Source: RGIG5327 sp045612485 (GTDB taxonomy: Bacteria > Verrucomicrobiota > Lentisphaeria > Victivallales > UBA1829). Taken from it: a stretch of 24,205 bases of DNA. Position 1 is the stretch's first letter. Each line of letters opens with the position of its first letter. The DNA is taken from positions 1 to 24,205 of the forward strand of contig JAZKZE010000145.1 in the NCBI GenBank assembly GCA_045612485.1. The letters are read 5' to 3'. A program made the translations under genes and the position numbers. Under the pieces are notes generated by a model. The model was not told the origin of the DNA, ran no database searches, and saw only the letters and a program-made list of their open reading frames with translations. This document shows, piece by piece, positions 1 to 6,205 of this stretch.

Positions 1-192
1 AAGACCCGTCTGGATGTATGTGCATTAAACGGCGGGGTATTCCAGAACTCCCTTCTTCTGGGACTTGTAAAAACGAAACTTCTTCAACACTCTTTCCGGG
101 TGCTTTGTCACAGCCTTGTCCCCCCCAATGACGGCGGGATCGCTCTGGGACAGGCTGTTGCGGCAATGAGTGTACTGAATAAAAGATCATAA
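1..192 (+). CDS. hypF: HypF carbamoyltransferase, C-terminal end (partial)
   Basis: The window opens in frame inside a gene; 63 codons remain before TAA at 190-192. The visible tail carries the block ALNGGVFQN followed about 25 residues later by PPNDGGIALGQA, which is the signature end of HypF (YrdC/Kae1-like carbamoyltransferase). HypF makes the carbamoyl group, from carbamoyl phosphate and ATP, that HypE later turns into cyanide for the [NiFe]-hydrogenase active site. It is followed after 49 bases by hypC, so it is the upstream gene of the same operon. The acylphosphatase, zinc-finger and YrdC domains lie outside the window, so whether the gene is whole cannot be judged. Confidence 0.9.
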   Translation, partial: KTRLDVCALNGGVFQNSLLLGLVKTKLLQHSFRVLCHSLVPPNDGGIALGQAVAAMSVLNKRS

Positions 193-200
193 AAAATACA

Positions 201-218
201 GATAAAGATAAAGATAAA
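201..218. repeat. Short tandem repeat, three copies of GATAAA
   Basis: Three perfect adjacent copies of GATAAA sit in the 49-base spacer between hypF and hypC, just upstream of the hypC Shine-Dalgarno site (AGGAG at 231-235). The spacer is strongly A-rich and probably unstructured, which would favour ribosome access. No promoter is evident, so it is read as an intra-operon spacer; slippage could change its length. Confidence 0.5.
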
Positions 219-241
219 AATACAAACACAAGGAGCATAAA

Positions 242-475
242 ATGTGTGTGGGACTTTCAGCAAAAGTAGTAAGCATTGATAAGGGGACAGCCCTGATCGA
301 TGCTTCCGGAGTCAAAAGAAAAGTATCGGCGGAACTGCTGGACGACCTGGAACCCGGCGATTATGTTATGGTCCATGCCGGGATCGCCATAGCAAAGATC
401 ACAGAAGATGTGGCAGAGGAAACCGGAAAACTCATGGAGGAATTGCAGGATGAAAACGGCGAGAGAGATCATTGA
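242..475 (+). CDS. hypC: HypC hydrogenase maturation chaperone
   Basis: A 77-residue protein starting MCVG. The essential Cys2, next to the initiator Met, is the hallmark of HypC/HupF and is the ligand that carries the Fe(CN)2CO unit. Length and the small OB-fold-like pattern (KVVSID...ALIDASG...PGDYVMVHAGIAIAKI) are typical of the family. HypC binds HypD while the iron centre is assembled and then delivers it to the hydrogenase large subunit. The start is set by AGGAG at 231-235, six bases before the ATG. The 3' end overlaps hypD by 26 bases, so the two partner proteins are probably translationally coupled. Confidence 0.95.
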   Translation: MCVGLSAKVVSIDKGTALIDASGVKRKVSAELLDDLEPGDYVMVHAGIAIAKITEDVAEETGKLMEELQDENGERDH

Positions 476-1484
476 ATCCTATAAGGGCAGACCTTTGCGG
501 ATCATGGAAGTATGCGGAACGCATACCCATGAGATCTTCCGTCTGGGTATCCGCAAAATCCTGCCTCCCGGTATCGTACTGATTTCCGGTCCGGGCTGTC
601 CTGTATGCGTGACACCCGCAGGATATATCGACGAAGCCCTTTTCCTTGCGTTGGAAAAGAAGGCTCTCATTTGTACCTTCGGCGATCTTATCCGTGTTCC
701 CGGTTCGGAAAAAAGTCTTGCAAAAGCAAGAGCGGAAGGGGCGGAGATCAAAACGGTCTATTCTCCCCTGGATGCTCTGGAACTTGCGGAAAAAAATCCG
801 GATAAGGAGGTCGTTTTCCTTGCAGTAGGCTTTGAAACCACTGTTCCGGGAGCGTGTCTTGCCGTGAAAAAAGCGGCGGAAACAGGAGTAAAGAATTTTT
901 CCATCCTCGGTTCCAACAAAACCATGCCCAAAGCATACGAAGCCTTGAAAGGAAGTGCGGATGCTTTCCTTTTTCCGGGACATGTAAGCGTGATTTCCGG
1001 TACAGGAATTTACGAAGAACTGCGTAAGGCGGGGGTAAGCGGAATCGTTTGCGGTTTTACCGCAGATGAAGTGCTTACTGCTATTGCCACTATCGTGGAA
1101 CTTTCACAGAAAAACAAGCCTTTCTTCCGCAACTGTTATACGAGAGTAGTCACAAGTGAAGGCAATAAAGCTGCGGTCAAACTTATTGCTGAAGTAATGG
1201 AGGAGTGTGACGCAAAGTGGCGCGGACTGGGTGTGATTTCCTCTTCCGGCTTGCAGTTGAAAGAAAAATATGCTTTTTATGATGCGAGAAAACGCTTTGC
1301 CATACCGGAAATGAAGGGGGAAGGAGCCAAAGGATGTCAATGCGGCAGAGTGCTGAAAGGGGAGATCAAACCCTGTGAGTGTCCCCTTTTCGGAAAGGCG
1401 TGTACGCCTTTGAATCCTGTGGGAGCGTGTATGGTATCAAATGAAGGGGCGTGTTCCGCCTATTATCAATATGGAGAAAATTGA
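450..1484 (+). CDS. hypD: HypD hydrogenase maturation Fe-S protein
   Basis: A 344-residue protein, near the usual length for HypD. Key motifs are CGTHTHE at residues 22-28, GPGCPVC at 47-53, GFETT at 127-131 and PGHVSVI at 176-182. A cysteine-rich C-terminal region (Cys296, 298, 309, 311, 318, 327, 335) includes the [4Fe-4S] ligands. HypD is the scaffold with HypC on which iron receives CN and CO ligands. I chose the ATG at 450 rather than the in-frame ATG at 408 because GGAGG at 436-440 sits nine bases upstream and the protein then starts MKTAREIIESYKG, like known HypD. It overlaps the end of hypC and stops one base before the hypE start. Confidence 0.95.
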   Translation: MKTAREIIESYKGRPLRIMEVCGTHTHEIFRLGIRKILPPGIVLISGPGCPVCVTPAGYIDEALFLALEKKALICTFGDLIRVPGSEKSLAKARAEGAEIKTVYSPLDALELAEKNPDKEVVFLAVGFETTVPGACLAVKKAAETGVKNFSILGSNKTMPKAYEALKGSADAFLFPGHVSVISGTGIYEELRKAGVSGIVCGFTADEVLTAIATIVELSQKNKPFFRNCYTRVVTSEGNKAAVKLIAEVMEECDAKWRGLGVISSSGLQLKEKYAFYDARKRFAIPEMKGEGAKGCQCGRVLKGEIKPCECPLFGKACTPLNPVGACMVSNEGACSAYYQYGEN

Positions 1485-1485
1485 G

Positions 1486-2502
1486 ATGATGAAAGAAAAT
1501 GTGGTGACTCTTGCTCACGGAGCAGGAGGTAAACAGACAAATGAATTGATCGACCAGGTGTTCAAAAGACATTTTTCCAATCCGGATCTTACCGCAGACG
1601 ATGCGGCAGTTCTGTCCCTCAACGGCAAAGGGAAGATCGCCTTTACCACCGACGGTTTTATTGTTTCCCCCTATGAATTTCCCGGCGGGAATATCGGAAA
1701 ATTGAGTATTTGCGGAACAGTCAATGACCTTGCCTGTATGGGGGCACGTCCCAAATATCTTTCCTGTGCCTTTGTCATTGAGGAAGGCTTCAGTATGGAG
1801 AAGCTGGAAGAGATCGCTTCCGCCATGGAAAAAACTGCCGCAGAAGCCGGAGTCAAAATCGTTGCAGGGGATACGAAAGTAGCCGGAAAAGGTCAGGTGG
1901 ATAAGATTTTTATTACCACAACCGGTATCGGGGAGATCCTGGAAAATGCCGCTACTTCCGGCTTCAATGCCAAAGAAGGCGATGCTGTTATCGTAAGCGG
2001 CGACGTGGGCAGACACGGCTGTACCATCCTTCTTGCCCGGGATGAATTCGGTATCGAAGCGGAAGATGTGACAAGCGACTGCGCTCCTCTCTGGGGAACT
2101 GTGGAAAAACTGTTTGAAGCTACCGATAAGATCCATGTGATAAGAGATGCCACAAGAGGCGGCGTGGGAACAGTTCTTTATGAGATCGCAGGACAGAGCA
2201 ATGTGGGGATCCGTCTGAACAGTAAAGATGTGCCTGTTGCCGATGGAGTGAAAGGGGTTTGCGGTATGCTGGGGCTGGAACCCCTCTACCTTGCCTGTGA
2301 GGGCCGTCTTGTGATCTTTGCTCCGCAGGAAAGTGCGGAAAAGATCGTGGAAACATTGCGGAAATGTCCCTATTCCCGAAATGCCGCCATCATCGGTACT
2401 GTGACAAAGGAAAATGCGGGAAAAGTCGTTATGACAACGGAAATCGGTTCAGAAACTCTTCTGCCCCAGCCCGGCGGCGAACTTCTGCCCCGTATCTGCT
2501 GA
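1486..2502 (+). CDS. hypE: HypE carbamoyl dehydratase
   Basis: A 338-residue protein of the PurM/AIR-synthase-like ATP-binding family. It has HGAGG at residues 11-15, DDAAVL at 38-43, a RDATRGG motif at 220-226 and the C-terminal tail PRIC, whose last residue Cys338 is the acceptor of the HypF-made carbamoyl group. HypE dehydrates the thiocarboxamide to thiocyanate using ATP, giving the cyanide ligands. The ATG at 1486 is preferred over in-frame ATGs at 1441, 1471 and 1489: GGAGA lies at 1473-1477 with good spacing, and the start falls one base after the hypD stop. It is the last gene of the operon; a terminator follows 27 bases later. hypA, hypB and hydrogenase structural genes are not in the window. 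Confidence 0.93.
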   Translation: MMKENVVTLAHGAGGKQTNELIDQVFKRHFSNPDLTADDAAVLSLNGKGKIAFTTDGFIVSPYEFPGGNIGKLSICGTVNDLACMGARPKYLSCAFVIEEGFSMEKLEEIASAMEKTAAEAGVKIVAGDTKVAGKGQVDKIFITTTGIGEILENAATSGFNAKEGDAVIVSGDVGRHGCTILLARDEFGIEAEDVTSDCAPLWGTVEKLFEATDKIHVIRDATRGGVGTVLYEIAGQSNVGIRLNSKDVPVADGVKGVCGMLGLEPLYLACEGRLVIFAPQESAEKIVETLRKCPYSRNAAIIGTVTKENAGKVVMTTEIGSETLLPQPGGELLPRIC

Positions 2503-2529
2503 AAAAAGATACAGACAAAAGTGATCCTG

Positions 2530-2560
2530 CACCGCACGGCGATCCATGCGGTGTTTTTTT
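2530..2560 (+). terminator. Intrinsic terminator of the hyp operon
   Basis: A perfect 7-bp stem, CACCGCA (2530-2536) with TGCGGTG (2547-2553), a 10-base loop, and seven T residues at 2554-2560. It lies just after the hypE stop and one base before the end of the convergent AraC gene, so it ends hyp transcription. On the minus strand the following T run is weak, so it is mainly a plus-strand terminator. Confidence 0.9.
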
Positions 2561-2561
2561 G

Positions 2562-3425
2562 TCATGTACGGAAAGATTTCGGGGAACACCCTGTTTCCCT
2601 GCGGAAAACACGGTAAAAATTGGAAATATCCGTAAAAGAACATTTATAACAGATCTGTTCAACGGTCAAATCACTTTTTTTCAACAGTTCCACAGCATAA
2701 TTTATACGCCTTCTCAAAAGTGTCTGCCCCATGTTTTCCCCGAAGGCTTTTTTGTATGCGGAAAGCAGATAATTGCGGGAATAACCGTTTTCGGCACATA
2801 TAGAGGATATATCCGGCATCTGAAAGGAAGAGGAAAGCAGTTTTCTATGGATAAGATCCAGAACAGTTTTCTTTCTGTTTCTGGAAAAATTTTTCATACC
2901 GGAACGGGAAAGTTCCAGCAGTAATTCCAGTAAATATACTCTTAAAAAATCTTCAGAATAAAGGGTATCTTTTTTATATTCCTGATACATCTTTTTGATA
3001 AGGGAAGCAATGGTTCTATTCGTATCAAGCAAGTGTAAAAGTTCATGTTTTACAGATAAAGCAGAAATTCTTTCCATTTGAAAGAGAGTAAAAAATTCAT
3101 TTTCTTTTGCCCATTTTTTCACCTCTTCCTCCACAATGGAATATTGAAACAATACATTATACAGAATAAGGGAATCTGTCAATTCCCATGTGGTAAGATC
3201 CCTGGGATGTATCAGACAGACAAAACCGGCAGATACTTTGTACCTGTGACCGTTTATAACTAAAATCCCATTGCCGGAAAGAATAAGGGTGATCTTCCAG
3301 AACTCTCTCTGATTGAGAGTATTGTATGGCTGCGGATAAGTTTGCGGTGAATCTTCTGTAAGAAAAACCGCAATTTTTTCATTACCTTGGAAAAAATGAT
3401 TTCTGGAAAATTTATTGTATCTCAT
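2562..3425 (-). CDS. AraC-family transcriptional regulator
   Basis: A 287-residue protein. The N-terminal half (about 20-100, with FWKITLILSGNGILVINGHRY and GFVCLIHP) looks like an AraC-type cupin sensor domain. The C-terminal 100 residues form the double helix-turn-helix: first helix pair around 203-225 (DISSICAENGYSRNYLLSAYKKAFG), second around 254-276, ending with the usual CSPKSFR. It is divergent from the alpha/beta-hydrolase and WbsX genes, its likely targets, and probably senses a sugar. The ATG at 3425 is preferred; a GTG at 3500 in frame has no good ribosome site. A TATATT box lies only nine bases upstream of this ATG, suggesting a very short leader (see findings). Confidence 0.9.
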   Translation of the reverse strand: MRYNKFSRNHFFQGNEKIAVFLTEDSPQTYPQPYNTLNQREFWKITLILSGNGILVINGHRYKVSAGFVCLIHPRDLTTWELTDSLILYNVLFQYSIVEEEVKKWAKENEFFTLFQMERISALSVKHELLHLLDTNRTIASLIKKMYQEYKKDTLYSEDFLRVYLLELLLELSRSGMKNFSRNRKKTVLDLIHRKLLSSSFQMPDISSICAENGYSRNYLLSAYKKAFGENMGQTLLRRRINYAVELLKKSDLTVEQICYKCSFTDISNFYRVFRRETGCSPKSFRT

Positions 3426-3433
3426 ATTCCTGT

Positions 3434-3461
3434 AATATAGTATGGAAAAGTCTTTTTGCAA
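3434..3461 (-). promoter_or_regulatory. Probable promoter of the AraC gene at 2562-3425
   Basis: On the minus strand: -35 TTGCAA (3461-3456), 16-bp spacer, -10 TATATT (3439-3434). The predicted start of transcription falls around 3428, only a few bases before the ATG at 3425. The -35 hexamer lies beside a direct repeat of GCAAAT (3458-3463 and 3471-3476), a possible half-site pair for autoregulation, since AraC proteins often bind direct repeats. Confidence 0.5.
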
Positions 3462-3528
3462 ATCAAAAAAGCAAATAGTGTAAAAATTAATATTTTTCAC
3501 AGTCTGTCTGTAACGGCAATTTTTACTC

Positions 3529-3556
3529 TTGCAGATTTTTCACGATACAGTATATT
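3529..3556 (+). promoter_or_regulatory. Probable promoter of the hydrolase-WbsX operon
   Basis: -35 TTGCAG (3529-3534, a poor match), 16-bp spacer, and -10 TATATT (3551-3556, a good match). The weak -35 is what one expects for a promoter needing an AraC activator bound just upstream. Between it and the divergent promoter lies an AT-rich imperfect palindrome at 3478-3500 (GTGTAAAAAT...ATTTTTCAC). The predicted leader to the ATG at 3661 is about 100 bases. Confidence 0.45.
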
Positions 3557-3660
3557 ATTGGGAGTGGGTCATCATGCAGAAACACTTGGAAAGATTGCGG
3601 AAAGTTTCGGGATAGAATATTGTATAGTTGCAGAATAAAGACCGGAAAAGGCAGACAGGT

Positions 3661-4458
3661 ATGAAAGTAACAGAAAATATTCCCTATGCTGCGGAATATG
3701 GCTCTTACACCGTAGGGGATCTTTATATTCCGGAAAAAACAGATAAAAATACCATTCTTGTTTTATGTATCCACGGCGGGGCATGGGGATCTATGGATAA
3801 AAGCCGGATGAAGGATATTGCCGGATTTCTGTGCAGAAAAATCAATGCGATCGTTTACAATATCAACTACCGGCTCTGCGGAGAACATAAATGGCCCGCC
3901 TGCATGGAGGACTGCCTTGTTGCTGCCCGTTTTCTGCTTTACGGCAGAATACCGCAAATTCCGGAAGAAGTCCGGAAAAAGCAGCTCTTTATTCTGGGAG
4001 CCTCTTCAGGCGGACATCTGGCATTGATGACAGGCTTGCACCTTGCTCCGGAAGAAGTATGCGGTATGATTTCCATTTCCGGCATCAATTCAGTAAAAGA
4101 GGATCATGCTTTTTCCCCGGGGCGTTATACGCATCTTTTCGGACACAAAGCGAAAGAGGAGGAACTCAATACAGCAGACCCGGTCAAATTCCTTACAGAA
4201 AATATGCCGCCCGTATTATGCACGCATGACAGAATGGATAATGTAGTACCCTGTCAATGTACAGAAACTTTTATTTCCGAAGCCGGAAAAAAAGGGATTG
4301 CCGCATCTTCCTATTTTTATTGCAGAGAGGAGAAAGGTTTTTCGCACCGTATATTTATTCCGGGAAGTACACAATTATATTCCGATATTGAAGAAATTAT
4401 TTCACAATGGATCAAAAATATTCAGAAAGAAAGGTGTAATCATGAACTGTATTCCTGA
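3661..4458 (+). CDS. Alpha/beta-hydrolase, BD-FAE/carboxylesterase-like
   Basis: A 265-residue protein without a signal peptide, so probably cytoplasmic. It has the oxyanion-hole motif HGGAW (38-42), nucleophile elbow GASSGG (113-118, Ser115), an acid in HDRMDNVVP (Asp193) and a late His229 (FSHR), a complete Ser-Asp-His triad of the BD-FAE/acetyl-esterase type. It probably removes an acyl ester from a sugar or glycan fragment; the exact substrate is not readable. AAAGG at 3647-3651 lies nine bases before the ATG. The end overlaps the WbsX gene by 17 bases, so the two are coupled. The divergent AraC gene is the likely regulator. Confidence 0.82.
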   Translation: MKVTENIPYAAEYGSYTVGDLYIPEKTDKNTILVLCIHGGAWGSMDKSRMKDIAGFLCRKINAIVYNINYRLCGEHKWPACMEDCLVAARFLLYGRIPQIPEEVRKKQLFILGASSGGHLALMTGLHLAPEEVCGMISISGINSVKEDHAFSPGRYTHLFGHKAKEEELNTADPVKFLTENMPPVLCTHDRMDNVVPCQCTETFISEAGKKGIAASSYFYCREEKGFSHRIFIPGSTQLYSDIEEIISQWIKNIQKERCNHELYS

Positions 4459-6052
4459 ACCGGTGCCTGTAAAAAGCGATATCGAGATCTCCGCCTTTTA
4501 CTATCCGGGAACAGAACAGATGGCGGAATGGGATCAGGTGGAACAAACCCTTCCGCACATCAAGCCTCTTTTGGGTTGGTATGATGAAAGTGATCCGGAA
4601 GTCATCGACTGGCAGATCAAATGGGCTGTGGAACACGGGATCTCCAGTTTTTGCCTGGACTGGTACTGGAATAAGGCGGATCAGAGACTGGATCATTGGA
4701 TCAGGGGATTTTACAGGGCAAGATACCGCAAATATCTGAAATGGTATGTCATGTGGGCAAATCATAATAATGTGGGTGCCCACAGCGAAGAAGATCAGAG
4801 AAATGTTACCCGTTTCTGGATCGAAAATTATTTCCGTACACCGGAATATTATACAGTAGAGGGGCACCCGGCAGTAGTCATCTGGAGTATGCACAATATA
4901 GACAATGATTTCCGTAAGGAAGCGGAAAAGAGAGGCGAAATTCTTAAAGAAGGGGAAGGAATAAAACGGGCATTGGAGATCAGTAATGAGGAAATGCACA
5001 AAGCGGGTCTCCCTGACATATATTTTATCTGTATGTATCAGAGTTCAGAATATTCTGCCGAATTGCTGGAAAATGCCCGTAAGGCAGGATTCAGGGAGAT
5101 GATGAATTATAATATACTTGCCCAGACATTATCTCTTGCCTCTGAAGAGATAAAAAAAGAGAAAGAGCCGGGAAAGATCAAGTTCGATCATGTACTGCCT
5201 TCCTCTCTCAAATGGTGGGAAATGACCGCAGACAGAGAATTGGATTTTTTTATCCACCCCATCCTCAGTACCGGTTGGGATGACAGACCGCGATCCTTTG
5301 AAAAAGGAAGAGTCTTATATGCCAGAACTGCGGAAAAATTCAGAAAACTATGTCTTTCCTGTAAAGAATTCTGTGAAAAAAACGGCAGAAAAAAAGTGAT
5401 TCTGGCCCCATTGAACGAATGGCAGGAGGGCAGTTATATCGAACCCAACGAAGAATTCGGCTTTTCCATGTATGATGCTCTGAGAGATGTTTTCTGTCAA
5501 AAGCCGGCTGAAGGCTTCCCGCCGGATCTGACACCCGGCGATGTGGGACTTGGACCTTATGATTATCCCCCCATGGAACACCCTGACAAAACTTCCTGGG
5601 ATTTTTCAAAGGATGTTCAGGGCTGGTACAGACAGCCTTTCGGAACAGCATATTTGCGGATACAGGATCAAGCATTGCATTTCTTCCGTTCCGGCGGACC
5701 TCATGCAGCGATACGGACAAGAATAAAGGAATTTCCTGCGGAAAAATTTTCTTTGTTCAAAGTTATGATGAAAGTGGTTCCGCCGGACATGAATAATTTA
5801 CAGCCGGAGGAAAAACACTGTGTACGCTTGTATTTCGGAACGGCAGAGCGGCCGCTTTTTTCACCGGATCTGCATATCTGCCATGAAGGAGCAGTCTCCA
5901 CAGAGGCTGTACCGGATGGCAAATGGCATGAATATACTCTGGATATCTCTTCCAATCCATTGTGGAAGGGAATGGTCAATGAACTCTGGTTCGATCCGCC
6001 GCAGAAATATTCCATGAGTATCGACATAAAGTGGATGAAATTTCTGCCGTGA
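4442..6052 (+). CDS. WbsX / GH99-like domain protein
   Basis: A 536-residue protein with no signal peptide. Residues about 14-355 match the WbsX (GH99-like) family: SAFYYPGTEQMAEW (17-30), WAVEHGISSFCLDWYWN (61-77) and the signature APLNEWQEGSYIEPNEEFG (322-340), whose acidic residues are candidate catalytic groups. Residues about 385-536 form a separate beta-rich domain ending WKGMVNELWFDP...IKWMKFLP, a pattern common in carbohydrate-binding jelly-roll modules. The family is tied to processing or synthesis of polysaccharides containing mannose or related sugars; the precise reaction is unknown. The ATG at 4442 is set by an AGAAAGG site about seven bases upstream; it starts inside the hydrolase gene. 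Confidence 0.8.
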   Translation: MNCIPEPVPVKSDIEISAFYYPGTEQMAEWDQVEQTLPHIKPLLGWYDESDPEVIDWQIKWAVEHGISSFCLDWYWNKADQRLDHWIRGFYRARYRKYLKWYVMWANHNNVGAHSEEDQRNVTRFWIENYFRTPEYYTVEGHPAVVIWSMHNIDNDFRKEAEKRGEILKEGEGIKRALEISNEEMHKAGLPDIYFICMYQSSEYSAELLENARKAGFREMMNYNILAQTLSLASEEIKKEKEPGKIKFDHVLPSSLKWWEMTADRELDFFIHPILSTGWDDRPRSFEKGRVLYARTAEKFRKLCLSCKEFCEKNGRKKVILAPLNEWQEGSYIEPNEEFGFSMYDALRDVFCQKPAEGFPPDLTPGDVGLGPYDYPPMEHPDKTSWDFSKDVQGWYRQPFGTAYLRIQDQALHFFRSGGPHAAIRTRIKEFPAEKFSLFKVMMKVVPPDMNNLQPEEKHCVRLYFGTAERPLFSPDLHICHEGAVSTEAVPDGKWHEYTLDISSNPLWKGMVNELWFDPPQKYSMSIDIKWMKFLP

Positions 6053-6068
6053 GCACCGGTGACCGATT

Positions 6069-6110
6069 CATACGGGGAAAACTATTCTCCGTATGGATCT
6101 GTTATTTTTT
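6069..6110 (+). terminator. Probable intrinsic terminator of the hydrolase-WbsX operon
   Basis: An 11-bp stem, CATACGGGGAA (6069-6079) with TTCTCCGTATG (6085-6095), containing one G-T wobble and a 5-base loop. A T-rich stretch (6102-6110) begins about six bases after the stem, so termination may be less efficient than at the hyp terminator. It lies 17 bases after the WbsX stop. Confidence 0.65.
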
Positions 6111-6129
6111 ATACAATTATTCTGTACTT

Positions 6130-6205
6130 GAGGTAATTTCAAAAGTCCTCAAAAATCTTTAAGCGCATCTGCTTTATTTTTTTGAATAACTTTTGCAATT
6201 ACCTC
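6130..6205. repeat. 76-bp imperfect inverted repeat between convergent operons
   Basis: GAGGTAATTTCAAAAGT (6130-6146) and ACTTTTGCAATTACCTC (6189-6205) are inverted copies matching at 16 of 17 positions, separated by 42 AT-rich bases. The right arm abuts the stop codon of the DUF4838 gene (6206-6208, minus strand). Inside is a weak AAGC/GCTT hairpin with T runs on both sides. It may act as a two-way terminator or mRNA-stabilising hairpin, or be a small palindromic repeat element; sequence alone does not decide. Confidence 0.6.

Noticed and set aside
3574..3615. A 13-codon reading frame (MQKHLERLRKVSG) in the hydrolase leader with GGGAG nine bases upstream, as a possible leader peptide.
   Set aside because: The predicted transcription start (near 3563) would cut through the ribosome site, there is no run of regulatory codons, and no attenuator hairpin follows.
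3456..3638. A 60-codon plus-strand frame starting at TTG in the AraC-hydrolase gap.
   Set aside because: No ribosome site, no recognisable domain, and it runs through both predicted promoters; treated as chance.
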